Shown here: piece after piece, positions 18,721-27,683 of the stretch
Numbering within the stretch: the first letter of the stretch is position 1
Layout of the letters: each line of letters starts with the position of its first letter
NCBI GenBank assembly: GCA_044227665.1
Contig: JBGAWK010000006.1
Span: 1 to 64,000 of the forward strand
Source: JBGAWK01 sp044227665
GTDB lineage: Bacteria > Bacteroidota > Bacteroidia > Chitinophagales > JADIYW01
DNA: 64,000 bases
Reading direction: 5' to 3'
The notes under the pieces: generated by a model
What the model saw: the letters and a program-made list of their open reading frames with translations, nothing else
What the model was told of the DNA's origin: nothing
Databases searched by the model: none
Translations under genes and position numbers: made by a program

Positions 18721-19911
18721 TTATTTACCGAAAAGCTTAGCAAAAAAACCTTTCTTAGCTTCAATACGTTTATCTTCCTCAGGAATCCTACTCTGAGGTT
18801 CTATTGTCATCAATGCTTCAAAACCCTCAAGCATCAATGTCGCAGCCTCAGCCATAGGCTTGTTGTGCGAATTTTCTAAACAGTGATGTATGGCATCAGA
18901 ATATATTTGGTCAAAATTGCCTTTATAGCATAAGCGCAACAGATGGTATTGGATAGTAAATACACAACCATAAAAGTCCATACTTCTATACTCGTCTTGT
19001 GCCTGTATGAGTGGTGCGTGAAGCTGCTTGCGAAAGGCCTCGGTACCATACACCTCTTTATAAGGAATAAGTATCTTTATACTATAGAGGCTTTCAAAAA
19101 AAACCTGCTTATCTATTTGTACCAATTGCTGTAAGAATATCCTCCCTTTATGTATCCGATCACTTATCTCTGCTTCTCCAAATAGATAATCTAAGGCATC
19201 TTCTATCAGTTTCCGTAGATAACCCTGTGGCTGTAAGTAGTAATCCAGTTTCATCATGACTATAGCCAAGATGTCCCAAATAAATCCGTTCATGCGCTTG
19301 GATTCAAAATATTGTATAGCAATATCTGCCTCCTTTACGTACAATAGTACATTTTGCCATGCCTCCTCTTTCTTACCATCATCAAAAGGGATAATTTCGG
19401 GACTATGAAGCCTAGTAGCATTAAACTTAAGAATAAACTCATCATCATAAGTATCTGCTTGCAAGCATATTTCCCTCAAAATATCGTATAGCTTATCCGG
19501 ATCTGTGTCTTCAAGGATTGTCTTATAGTCGAAATACATGGCATTGCCTTCCAAGAGGATTCGCGATAATACCAGTGGTGAAAAATTGAGTTGAGTGGCC
19601 TTGCGTAATAGAGGTATCACCTTGCTCTCCGCAATAGAGACGAAAGGAGCTCTTATGTGTACAATATCCTTTTCCTTATCAATAGATACTGTAATTACTA
19701 TGGAGCCATGAGGAAGCGTATATACATATCGGCCATCTATATCTTCTTTTCTTTCATGTGTGTCATGAGTAAGGTATCCGATGAGGTTGTCAATAGAGGT
19801 GACATAGTCCTTATCATTATAAGCATGTACGGATGCTTCATAAAATATGGGAGCAAGGCGGTGGTCGTATGCACCTCGTAAGGGAGGATGGTAGCTAAAA
19901 CTTTGTAACAT
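18721..19911 (-). CDS. YbjN-like domain protein with C-terminal helical repeats
   Basis: 396 residues from ATG 19911 (MLQSFSYHPP). The frame stays open to 20190, but that extension lies over the opposite-strand luxR-type gene and is low-complexity, so I reject it. Residues about 1-170 resemble the YbjN/T3SS-chaperone fold (GSIVITVSID, IHIRAPFVSI-type strand pattern, GNAMYFDYKT); the rest is helical and TPR-like, ending in a Lys-rich tail (KKGFFAKLFGK) that could bind membranes or acidic partners. No catalytic motif. First gene of the leftward operon running through the protease, the voltage-sensor-like protein and the GT-C-like protein. Confidence 0.7.
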   Translation of the reverse strand: MLQSFSYHPPLRGAYDHRLAPIFYEASVHAYNDKDYVTSIDNLIGYLTHDTHERKEDIDGRYVYTLPHGSIVITVSIDKEKDIVHIRAPFVSIAESKVIPLLRKATQLNFSPLVLSRILLEGNAMYFDYKTILEDTDPDKLYDILREICLQADTYDDEFILKFNATRLHSPEIIPFDDGKKEEAWQNVLLYVKEADIAIQYFESKRMNGFIWDILAIVMMKLDYYLQPQGYLRKLIEDALDYLFGEAEISDRIHKGRIFLQQLVQIDKQVFFESLYSIKILIPYKEVYGTEAFRKQLHAPLIQAQDEYRSMDFYGCVFTIQYHLLRLCYKGNFDQIYSDAIHHCLENSHNKPMAEAATLMLEGFEALMTIEPQSRIPEEDKRIEAKKGFFAKLFGK

Positions 19912-19932
19912 GTTATATACTGCAATATATTC

Positions 19933-19964
19933 TTTGGTAAAATTAGGAAAATAAAATACTTTTG
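19933..19964 (+). promoter_or_regulatory. Promoter of the regulator-phosphatase operon
   Basis: TTTG (19933-19936), 20 bp, TACTTTTG (19957-19964), about 23 bp before the ATG at 19988: a good match to the Bacteroidota consensus. It sits in a 76-bp divergent spacer shared with the YbjN-like operon, so the two operons could be co-regulated. Confidence 0.6.
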
Positions 19965-19987
19965 TGTAAATACATATAATAAATACT

Positions 19988-20629
19988 ATGATAAACGTAG
20001 TAATAGCCGATGCACAAGATTTGTCCAGATTTGGACTCGGAAAGATGTTTGGCAATAGTAATTCCGATATTAATATAGTAGGAGAAGCTGTCAATAAGAG
20101 AGAGCTATGGGCTATACTTAGAGAGCACACTATAGATATAGTATGTATAGACCCACTATATAATGACATATTCGGATGGCAGAGTATCAAGCAGATACGA
20201 CAATTGCAGCCCGACTGTCATATTATACTCATCGCTGAAGGTGCGAATATGCAGGATGTAAGGCTATCTATACAGTTCCACTGTAAAGGATTTCTTACAA
20301 AAACATGTGACAGTAAAGAAATATTCCAAGCAGTATATGCCGTATATAACGGTAACAGTATGATGTGTCACAAAATTCTGGAGCTAGTTCATGATACTAA
20401 ATCAGGCACAAAAATTAAAGATTGCAGCCCATGCAATTTATCCTCTCGCGAGATAGAAATAATAAAACATACAGCACTGGGGAAATCTGCCAAAACAATA
20501 GCTGGAGACCTCTTCCTAAGTACGCATACCGTATATACACACAAGAAAAATATTATGAAGAAACTAGGCGTAAATACCACTTCAGAACTCATCCTTTATG
20601 CACTAGACAATAACCTGACCTCAAGATAA
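19988..20629 (+). CDS. LuxR/NarL-type response regulator with atypical receiver
   Basis: 213 residues: receiver domain (1-120) and NarL-type helix-turn-helix (about 146-207, LSSREIEIIKHTALGKSAKT). The phosphoacceptor position is kept (D55 in VCIDPLYND), as is the conserved lysine (K105 in GFLTKT), but the acidic pair at the Mg site reads D8-A9 rather than D-D and the switch Thr/Ser is replaced by Ile (I82 in ILIAEG). Phosphorylation may therefore be weak or absent. No histidine kinase is nearby; the phosphatase gene starts 2 bp after this one ends, so the pair is an operon. Targets unknown; the divergent operon is an obvious candidate. Confidence 0.88.
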   Translation: MINVVIADAQDLSRFGLGKMFGNSNSDINIVGEAVNKRELWAILREHTIDIVCIDPLYNDIFGWQSIKQIRQLQPDCHIILIAEGANMQDVRLSIQFHCKGFLTKTCDSKEIFQAVYAVYNGNSMMCHKILELVHDTKSGTKIKDCSPCNLSSREIEIIKHTALGKSAKTIAGDLFLSTHTVYTHKKNIMKKLGVNTTSELILYALDNNLTSR

Positions 20630-20630
20630 T

Positions 20631-21836
20631 ATGCATAGTGCAGTAGAGGCAAAGACAGTTACCGATTTTTCTTCTGAAGAAAAATCATTTCAATTACAGC
20701 TAATATTGGAACTTACCCAGTCCGTAAATCACAATGCATCGGCGGAGGCACTGTTCCTAAGATATAGAGAACTTTTAGACGAGCATCTACGTATTGACAA
20801 ATATATAGTATGTACTTACCAAGGCAGATGGGTGGTAGCCTTTGATAAAAATGTAGGTATAGAAGAAGATTTTCTTACGACTATTGATGCCTATAAGCAA
20901 TCCACTATCCTAGAAAATCATGCTTTGTTCAGATATGCCATTTCTGTAAATCACAAAGAGCAGCCTCTAGCAGTGATTTTGGCAAGTAAGCCTTTTAACG
21001 AAAGTTTGGGCTCTGATAAAGATATATTGTCTTTTTTGCAGACAGTAAGCAATATTATTTTGTTGGCAGTAGAAAACAAAAGGCTCTTCAAAAAAGAATT
21101 AGAAAGACTACAGTACGACAAGGAACTAGAGCTGGCATCCAAAGTGCAGAATATGCTGTTGCCGGCACAATTGCCCAAAAATTCTTTGTATGAATTTTCA
21201 GGCAAATATTTACCCTTTAAGGGGATAGGTGGCGACTACTATGATGTCATACACATCAGCAAGAATGAGTTTGTATTTTGCATAGCAGATATCTCAGGAA
21301 AGGGGGTGGCGGCAGCACTGGTAATGGCGAATATTCAAGCCTATCTCAATGCAGCTACTGCCTATTTCAAGACACTGGAAGATTTAGTATTCAAACTGAA
21401 TAAAAAAGTATTTTCTATCACTAAAGGAGATGGCTTCATCACCTTATTCATAGCAAAATACAACATACTTACCAAAGAATTACAATATATCAATGCCGGA
21501 CATACACCACCCATGATGGCAGGTAATGACAGCATATATCTTTTGGAAAAAGGATGTACATTGCTGGGTGTATTTGAATATATTCCTACTCTGGATAGCG
21601 AAACCCTAATATTGCAGGACAATTCTTTGATATTTTGTTATACTGACGGACTTACCGAGTTGATGAATACTGACGGACTTCCTTATGGCAGCGAGCGACT
21701 ATACGATTTTGTCCAAAATAATAAAAACCTCGCTACAACCCAATTCAACAAACTATTATTTGAGGATTTGGCCAAGTTCAGAGGTGAAAATCAATTCGAT
21801 GATGATATAAGTGTGCTGAGTGGAAGATTCTTCTAA
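20631..21836 (+). CDS. SpoIIE/RsbU-type PP2C serine phosphatase with GAF-like sensor
   Basis: 401 residues. Residues about 20-150 resemble a divergent GAF sensor; a helix (150-180) leads to the PP2C domain with metal-binding aspartates in GGDYYDV (D202), ADISGKGVAAALVMA (D220), CYTDGLTEL and FDDDISVL, all intact, so it should be active. Such phosphatases dephosphorylate anti-anti-sigma factors or other Ser/Thr-phosphorylated partners. No STAS or RsbW-like gene is in the window, so the substrate is encoded elsewhere or is something else. It follows the receiver-HTH gene with a 1-bp gap. Confidence 0.92.
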   Translation: MHSAVEAKTVTDFSSEEKSFQLQLILELTQSVNHNASAEALFLRYRELLDEHLRIDKYIVCTYQGRWVVAFDKNVGIEEDFLTTIDAYKQSTILENHALFRYAISVNHKEQPLAVILASKPFNESLGSDKDILSFLQTVSNIILLAVENKRLFKKELERLQYDKELELASKVQNMLLPAQLPKNSLYEFSGKYLPFKGIGGDYYDVIHISKNEFVFCIADISGKGVAAALVMANIQAYLNAATAYFKTLEDLVFKLNKKVFSITKGDGFITLFIAKYNILTKELQYINAGHTPPMMAGNDSIYLLEKGCTLLGVFEYIPTLDSETLILQDNSLIFCYTDGLTELMNTDGLPYGSERLYDFVQNNKNLATTQFNKLLFEDLAKFRGENQFDDDISVLSGRFF

Positions 21837-21892
21837 ACAAAGTATCATTTTTACTGTTTCCTATTTTTTTGTATATATTTGAAAAAAAAATT

Positions 21893-22252
21893 ATGGATTA
21901 CTTAGTACTCAAAAATATTCACATGGCATTTGCCATCTCATATTTTGTCATATACAATGTCAAAGGCTTATTTTTTCTACTTTCTACACAAGAAAAATTT
22001 CTGTGGTACAAAAGCAAGACCATAGCTTTGGAGATGTTACTTTCTGTACTGTTTTTGGCATCGGGAATATATCTTGTAGTGCAGAGAGGGATGTCAAATC
22101 TTCCAGGGGTATTCCACATGAAGCTTACGCTGGTGATACTTACCATACCATTAGGAATAATAGGATTCAAGAGAAATAGTAAGATGCTGGTGGCGCTAAG
22201 TATGTTGTGTTTGTTTTCTGTCTTATTTATAGCATTGTTTGTGATGAAATAG
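21893..22252 (+). CDS. Small four-helix membrane protein (SirB2-like)
   Basis: 119 residues from ATG 21893; the frame opens earlier at a TTG, but a TATATTTG box at 21874-21881 makes that start unlikely. Four hydrophobic segments fill the protein; the start MDYLVLKNIHMAFAISYF and the length fit the SirB2-type family of small membrane proteins, whose biochemical role is unsettled. The secreted metal-binding gene follows after 39 bp, possibly in the same transcript. Confidence 0.65.
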   Translation: MDYLVLKNIHMAFAISYFVIYNVKGLFFLLSTQEKFLWYKSKTIALEMLLSVLFLASGIYLVVQRGMSNLPGVFHMKLTLVILTIPLGIIGFKRNSKMLVALSMLCLFSVLFIALFVMK

Positions 22253-22291
22253 GGTACGATTATTGATGTATTCAAATAAAAAACAGGATAT

Positions 22292-22681
22292 ATGAAGAAA
22301 ATAATAATGATGATATGCATGGTGGCTATGGTGGTACTCCCAATGATAGCAGCAGAACCTACTTTAGTAAAACTCAATGTAAAGGGCATGCACTGCTCCG
22401 GATGCGAAAATAAAGTAAAGCAAGTGCTTAATGATATTGAAGGTGTAACCACTACAGAATCTGTAAGTGCTGATGCTGGAAATGCCGTCATCACCATAGA
22501 CAAGAGCGTAACCTCAGAAGCAAAAGTAGTAGCACAGCTCGCACAAAAGACAGGCTATGAAGTAAGTGTTATAGGCAGTAATACTACCAAATCATGCCCT
22601 AGTACATGTACTAAGTCCAAGAGCAAAAACAAGTGTTGCACCAGTGGACAGACAGCTCCTGCCTGTACCCCAAAGAAGTAG
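22292..22681 (+). CDS. Secreted heavy-metal-associated (HMA) domain protein
   Basis: 129 residues with a signal peptide (MKKIIMMICMVAMVVLPMIA) and one ferredoxin-like HMA domain (about 24-95) containing the metal site GMHCSGC. This is the fold of periplasmic mercury or copper carriers such as MerP. The 35-residue tail is Lys- and Cys-rich, with SCPSTC, KCC and PAC motifs, adding five cysteines that could bind further metal; the plain carrier proteins I know lack it. No metal ATPase or merR-type gene is adjacent, so copper is only the likeliest guess. Confidence 0.85.
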   Translation: MKKIIMMICMVAMVVLPMIAAEPTLVKLNVKGMHCSGCENKVKQVLNDIEGVTTTESVSADAGNAVITIDKSVTSEAKVVAQLAQKTGYEVSVIGSNTTKSCPSTCTKSKSKNKCCTSGQTAPACTPKK

Positions 22682-22779
22682 CACCTTTTTTGACGATTCC
22701 AATGACTCGCCTATGCAAGTGTAGGTATTTATGAAAAGTTAATAAATACAAGCATTTAATATGGCTACTTTTGTCATAA

Positions 22780-24021
22780 ATGATAAGCTATTCACAACAA
22801 AATCTTGCCAATGGAATGTCCTTCATCCATCATGAAGACAGCCAAAGTCCATTCGTGATTATCAATATATTGTACAATGTAGGAGCTAAGCATGAAAACC
22901 CCGAGCGTACAGGATTTGCGCATCTCTTTGAGCATCTCATGTTTGGAGGAAGTAAACATGCTACAGATTTTGACAATGAACTACAGATAGCCGGAGGTTC
23001 TAATAACGCTTTTACCAACAACGACTTTACCAACTATTACGATATCCTGCCCAAGGAAAATATAGAAACAGCATTATGGTTGGAAGCAGATAGAATGCTG
23101 CATCTCAATATTAACCATAAATCGCTCAATGTGCAGAGAAAGGTAGTATGTGAAGAGTTCAAAGAACACTATATATCCCAGCCTTATGGCGACGTATGGC
23201 ACATCCTTAGAGAGATGACCTATATTTCCCATCCTTACAAGTGGCCTACTATAGGCAAAGCCTTGTCCCATGTAGAAGAAGCCACCTTGGAAGATGTAAG
23301 AGAGTTTTATGAAAAATACTATGCTCCTTGTAATGCTACATTGGTGATAGCCGGAAATATTGCCGCCACCGAGGCGAAAATATTAGCCGAAAAGTGGGTG
23401 GGTCATATTTCCAAGCCCGGCACAATACCTCCATCTTGCCCTGAAGAGCCGATGCAATTACAGCAAGTAGTCAAGACCGTACATGCAGATGTGCCCTTAG
23501 ATGCCCTGTATATAGCCTATAAGATGCCACACCGACTTGCCAAGGAGTTTTATGTAGCAGATGTACTTTCAGATATCCTGTCCAATGGAGCTTCATCTAG
23601 GTTATATCAGAAACTGGTCAAAGAAATGAAGTTATTTGTAAATATTGATGCATATATAAGTGGCAGTCATGATGTGGGATTATTTGTCATAGAAGGCAAG
23701 CTGAGCGAAGGCATAGATGTAGAACTAGCAAAAGAAAAAATCTTTGAAGAAATAAGAAATATTGAGACCGCACCTATAGATGACAATGAATTGCGAAAGG
23801 TAAAAAATAAGATGCTTACATACATGCAATTTTCAGACACTAGTTTGCTCAATAAAGCCATAAGTCTAGCCTACTACGCCTCACTAGGTGATACTGAGCG
23901 CATCAACAAGGAAGAAGCATATTTTGAAGCCGTAAAGGCAGAAGATATAGCAAGTTTTGCCAAAAATTATTTACAGCCCTCACAATCTTCGATATTATAT
24001 TATCTAAAAAACCGCCCATGA
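22780..24021 (+). CDS. M16 family zinc peptidase, catalytic subunit
   Basis: 413 residues. The inverted zinc motif HxxEH is present as HLFEH (H48, E51, H52), and the third ligand is expected in VVCEEFKEH (E125/E126). M16B enzymes degrade short peptides or process precursors, working as a heterodimer with an inactive homologue, and the next gene supplies that partner (ATGA overlap at 24018-24021). I see no signal peptide (MISYSQQNLANG), unlike many exported Bacteroidota M16 proteins, so a cytosolic complex is likely. It heads a packed run of five genes to 28279. Confidence 0.93.
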   Translation: MISYSQQNLANGMSFIHHEDSQSPFVIINILYNVGAKHENPERTGFAHLFEHLMFGGSKHATDFDNELQIAGGSNNAFTNNDFTNYYDILPKENIETALWLEADRMLHLNINHKSLNVQRKVVCEEFKEHYISQPYGDVWHILREMTYISHPYKWPTIGKALSHVEEATLEDVREFYEKYYAPCNATLVIAGNIAATEAKILAEKWVGHISKPGTIPPSCPEEPMQLQQVVKTVHADVPLDALYIAYKMPHRLAKEFYVADVLSDILSNGASSRLYQKLVKEMKLFVNIDAYISGSHDVGLFVIEGKLSEGIDVELAKEKIFEEIRNIETAPIDDNELRKVKNKMLTYMQFSDTSLLNKAISLAYYASLGDTERINKEEAYFEAVKAEDIASFAKNYLQPSQSSILYYLKNRP

Positions 24022-25274
24022 GAAAGCCTCACGTACACGACATACTACCCCATAAATTTCCTGCTACTACCCCAATCTATGCTAATGAACATGCACGCAT
24101 ATATGGATTTGGAGGCTATGAGCAAGATATTATAAAAATAGAGGTAATATGGGATGCCGGCAGATGGACAGAGGCGAAGCACTCCGTAGCCGCCGCATGT
24201 GCACAACTGATAAAGAGCGGTACCGAAAAATGGACAGCGTATGAACTAGCGGAGAAAATAGAATATTATGGTGCAGATATAAAGGCTACTGCCGGGTATA
24301 ATACTTTCACTATTAGCGGTCATTGTATGCTCAAGCATTTAGAGCCGATATTAGATTTGCTGAGAACCTGTATTACAGCTATAGTATTCCCTGAAAAAGA
24401 ATTGGAAATATACAAGAAGAATGCCGCAGCCAGACTAAAAGTAAGTATAGAAAAGACCGACTATCATGCCGACAAGCATTTCAGAGAAGCACTTTTTGGA
24501 GCTAATCATCCCTATGGATACTCCTCTTCAGAGCAGACTATAGAAGCAATTTCACGAGAAGACATATTGCAATATTATCTATCGTTGCACAAAATAACGC
24601 CTACAATAATACTATCCGGAAACTACCAAGAGGCACACTTGCTGCTCGTACAAAAATATCTTCTCACTACAGAAGTTTCTGCTGAAGTAGAGACACCAAA
24701 GCACCATCAGCTACATCCCTCTACCCAAAAAACAATTCATATACCTGTACCCAAATCTGTGCAGGCTACGATAACAATAGGAAGGAGAATATTTGGAAGA
24801 ATGGATGATCAGTTCCCCGCATTTGTACTATTGAATACCATATTGGGAGGCTACTTTGGGTCTAGGCTAATGACAAATATCAGAGAAGATAAAGGCTATA
24901 CTTATGGCATATATTCAGCATGGCAGTCATTCAAATACGATCATTTATTATATATCAATACCGATACCGATAAAAAATATGTTGACGATTGTATAAAAGA
25001 AATATTTTGGGAAATGCAGCGTTTACAAGAGGAAGAAATAGCAGACGAAGAAATGAACTTGGCAAAAAATTATCTCATGGGAAGATTATTGCAGCGCATA
25101 GACGGACCTTTCAACCTTGCCACAACATTCAAAGATTATTATGTAGAATCAACACCTATGGATAAGTTCTTTAGTATCTCTAGAGGCATAAAAGATACGG
25201 ATGCCGTAACTTTGAAATCTTTGGCACAACAATTATTGCACAAAGATAGTTTCTATACCATTATTGCAGGATAA
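24018..25274 (+). CDS. M16 family peptidase-like subunit without zinc site
   Basis: 418 residues with the overall M16 layout, including a C-terminal half with GGYFGSRLMTNIREDKGYTY, the substrate-binding R/Y region typical of the non-catalytic subunit. Where the catalytic subunit has HxxEH this protein reads ACAQLIKSGTEKW, so it cannot bind zinc there. It should pair with the preceding peptidase, whose stop it overlaps by 4 bp. No signal peptide. Confidence 0.9.
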   Translation: MRKPHVHDILPHKFPATTPIYANEHARIYGFGGYEQDIIKIEVIWDAGRWTEAKHSVAAACAQLIKSGTEKWTAYELAEKIEYYGADIKATAGYNTFTISGHCMLKHLEPILDLLRTCITAIVFPEKELEIYKKNAAARLKVSIEKTDYHADKHFREALFGANHPYGYSSSEQTIEAISREDILQYYLSLHKITPTIILSGNYQEAHLLLVQKYLLTTEVSAEVETPKHHQLHPSTQKTIHIPVPKSVQATITIGRRIFGRMDDQFPAFVLLNTILGGYFGSRLMTNIREDKGYTYGIYSAWQSFKYDHLLYINTDTDKKYVDDCIKEIFWEMQRLQEEEIADEEMNLAKNYLMGRLLQRIDGPFNLATTFKDYYVESTPMDKFFSISRGIKDTDAVTLKSLAQQLLHKDSFYTIIAG

Positions 25275-27068
25275 ATGAAAAAATATCTCCTCCATATAAC
25301 AGTTATTTTGTTATCCATACAGTCTTGGGCGCAGAGTCCCCTACTAGAAGCACCAGTACTCACCTGTGTACACAATCTTACCGCCTCCAATACAGATATA
25401 GAGTTACTATGGAATATACCTACTGTACTTGCTAATTTCCAGCAGTACGAAATATATACTTCTACCCAGCGCAACGGTTCTTATACGTTGGCACAAACGA
25501 TTACCAATCCCGCACAAACATCTACCACACTCAATGTAGGGGATAATAGTACCATCTATTATGTGTATATGCAGGCAAGGAGAACACTAGGTGGCGCAGC
25601 ACCTTCACTGCCCCAGTCCGACACTTTGGACAATAATCCTAATCAGAAACCTCCTGTGATTATTGATTTCGTGAGTGTGAATGTAGATTATAGCGTGACC
25701 TTAGATTGGAAAGCCTCACCTTATAAAGAAGTTATTGGGTACATTGTATATCTACCATCAGGAAGCACCGATACTGTCTTTGGAAGACTGAATACACAAT
25801 ATACAGATTACCTTGCAACAGCATCTTCCAGACCCAATAGCTACCAAGTACGCACTTTTGAATATTGCGAAAACTTTCCCGATCCCAAGGGTAGAAATGG
25901 CGACATCTCAGCACCTGCCACCACGATGTTTGCCAAAGCTCCTTTTGTAGATAAGTGTACCCAGTCCGCAACAATAGAGTGGACATCCTATTTCGCCCCA
26001 AACACAACAATTCTCTCCTATGGTGCTAAGGTAGCGAGAGGTCTAGACCTCCTATTTGAAAATGAATATACAGTACCCTCAGATAGCTTCAGTATATTAG
26101 TAGAAGATATTCCTGATGGAGAAATAGTATGCATCCGTATATATGCAGCATTGAGTAATGGCGATACCTCCTATGCCAATTTGCAGTGTATAGTCGGGGA
26201 TGTATATACATCCCCTGAGTATCATGCTATATCCAATATTACTGTACTCGGAGAGAATGTCTTTATCACCTACCACATAGATACCCTTGCCGATATTATA
26301 GGGTATGACGTGGAGCGGAGCTTTGACAGCATTACATTTACAAAGCTTACTAGTGGCGTAAGTAGAATCGGGGATAAATACCAGTTAATTTTTACTGACT
26401 TTTCTGCAAAACCCAGCCAAGAGTACTATTATTACAGAATTGTAGCACTAGATAGCTGCAACAATCCATTTTTTACCAATATTGGAAACACTATCTTCTT
26501 GGACGGCGAAGATGAGGCTTTAGATGCGAATATCTCTTGGAATAATTTTTACCTCAAAGACGCCAAAAATACCAAGATAAATATATATACAATAAAATTA
26601 GGCGACACCGTGTTAGTCAAAACTACAAATAATAGTACTACAACACACACGCAAAAGAATGTTTTTGAGTTGGATACATTATATGAAGTATGCTTCTATT
26701 TAGAGGCTGTATATGATTATACACTACCCTCGGGAGTTACCATCAAAGACAGCTCTTATTCTAATGTGATATGCCTGAAGCCTACACCAAAGATATTTGC
26801 ACCTAATGCATTTAACCCTATAAGTAATAATAAAACCAACAGCGTTTTTATACCTAATTTTGTATTCTATACCCCCAAGAATTACACGCTCACCATCTAC
26901 GACAGATGGTATCGAGCATTGTTTTCTACAGACGATTATAGAAAAGGATGGGATGGTACATCTAAAGGCGAAATTGCCCCAAACGATAGCTATATTTACC
27001 ACCTCATGTTTGAGGACAGCAGCGGCAATACCATAGAAAAAAAAGGTTCATTTTTATTAGTAAGATAA
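25275..27068 (+). CDS. Cell-surface/secreted protein with T9SS type B sorting domain
   Basis: 597 residues: signal peptide (ends near SWAQ), several fibronectin type III-like beta modules (about 25-500), and a C-terminal gliding-type (type B) sorting domain of about 85 residues beginning IFAPNAFNPISNN and ending KKGSFLLVR, with the KGWDGTSKG block typical of that class. It is therefore exported through Sec and then the type IX system, probably remaining on the surface. Function unknown; FN3-like repeats suggest adhesion or a scaffold. Its ATG abuts the M16 subunit stop codon. Confidence 0.9.
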   Translation: MKKYLLHITVILLSIQSWAQSPLLEAPVLTCVHNLTASNTDIELLWNIPTVLANFQQYEIYTSTQRNGSYTLAQTITNPAQTSTTLNVGDNSTIYYVYMQARRTLGGAAPSLPQSDTLDNNPNQKPPVIIDFVSVNVDYSVTLDWKASPYKEVIGYIVYLPSGSTDTVFGRLNTQYTDYLATASSRPNSYQVRTFEYCENFPDPKGRNGDISAPATTMFAKAPFVDKCTQSATIEWTSYFAPNTTILSYGAKVARGLDLLFENEYTVPSDSFSILVEDIPDGEIVCIRIYAALSNGDTSYANLQCIVGDVYTSPEYHAISNITVLGENVFITYHIDTLADIIGYDVERSFDSITFTKLTSGVSRIGDKYQLIFTDFSAKPSQEYYYYRIVALDSCNNPFFTNIGNTIFLDGEDEALDANISWNNFYLKDAKNTKINIYTIKLGDTVLVKTTNNSTTTHTQKNVFELDTLYEVCFYLEAVYDYTLPSGVTIKDSSYSNVICLKPTPKIFAPNAFNPISNNKTNSVFIPNFVFYTPKNYTLTIYDRWYRALFSTDDYRKGWDGTSKGEIAPNDSYIYHLMFEDSSGNTIEKKGSFLLVR

Positions 27069-27683
27069 ATGATAAAAATTAGCACCACTATCCTGTTGTC
27101 CTTATCGGTAATATTGAAAGTATATGCTGACTCCCCACTTACATCTATTTCTTTTTATACTATATACAAAGAAAGTAATATTATAGTTAAAGCAAAGGAT
27201 GACGCATATCTCAACCAAAATTCGTGTAAGTTCCTTTCTAGCCCAAGTGTAAGCAACGGAGAGAAGGCAGCCTTAATCAATGCACTCGGATGGCGATTCG
27301 GAGGACAGCACAATGCCCCTGTTTATGCTGATTATTTAAAGCTAAAATATAAATGTAAAAAAAATCTGACAGTCTCCAAACTCTCGGCTTCGGAATTAAT
27401 GTGCTTAGCGTACCTTACAGCAATGGACGACTATCTACATCCTGATAAGGCAATGCCATATATAGAAAAAGCAGTAGCCCTAGACGGCAAAAGCCTATGC
27501 ATACAACTGATACACACACTCATAGTAACACAAATACAGAGCGAGAAAGATTGGTGTGCTGCATGGAGAGCCTACGAAGCATTGCTGATGACGAAAGATA
27601 TCCTTACTGCCGATGTGAAGCCCGAAGTCCTTGATGAGGCTGAGAAATATATGATATTATTCAAAAGTAGTTGTAGGCAATGA
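27069..27683 (+). CDS. Exported protein of unknown function
   Basis: 204 residues with a signal peptide (MIKISTTILLSLSVILKVYA). The mature part is helical and contains several cysteines (for example KYKCKKN and the tail SSCRQ) and a TPR-like stretch (DKAMPYIEKAVALD). I do not recognise a family. The start abuts the T9SS cargo stop and the end overlaps the next gene by 4 bp, so all are co-translated; it may help export or anchor its neighbour, but nothing in the sequence proves that. Confidence 0.7.
   Translation: MIKISTTILLSLSVILKVYADSPLTSISFYTIYKESNIIVKAKDDAYLNQNSCKFLSSPSVSNGEKAALINALGWRFGGQHNAPVYADYLKLKYKCKKNLTVSKLSASELMCLAYLTAMDDYLHPDKAMPYIEKAVALDGKSLCIQLIHTLIVTQIQSEKDWCAAWRAYEALLMTKDILTADVKPEVLDEAEKYMILFKSSCRQ

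Noticed and set aside
18235..18879. 214-codon frame opposite the protease and YbjN-like genes
   Set aside because: Lies fully antisense to two genes with clear domains; sequence without motifs; shadow frame.
19912..20190. N-terminal extension of the YbjN-like gene
   Set aside because: Overlaps the luxR-type gene on the other strand and reads as low-complexity; ATG at 19911 gives a compact protein.
21919..22503. 194-codon leftward frame across two genes
   Set aside because: Antisense to the SirB2-like and HMA genes, low-complexity Thr/Ile runs.
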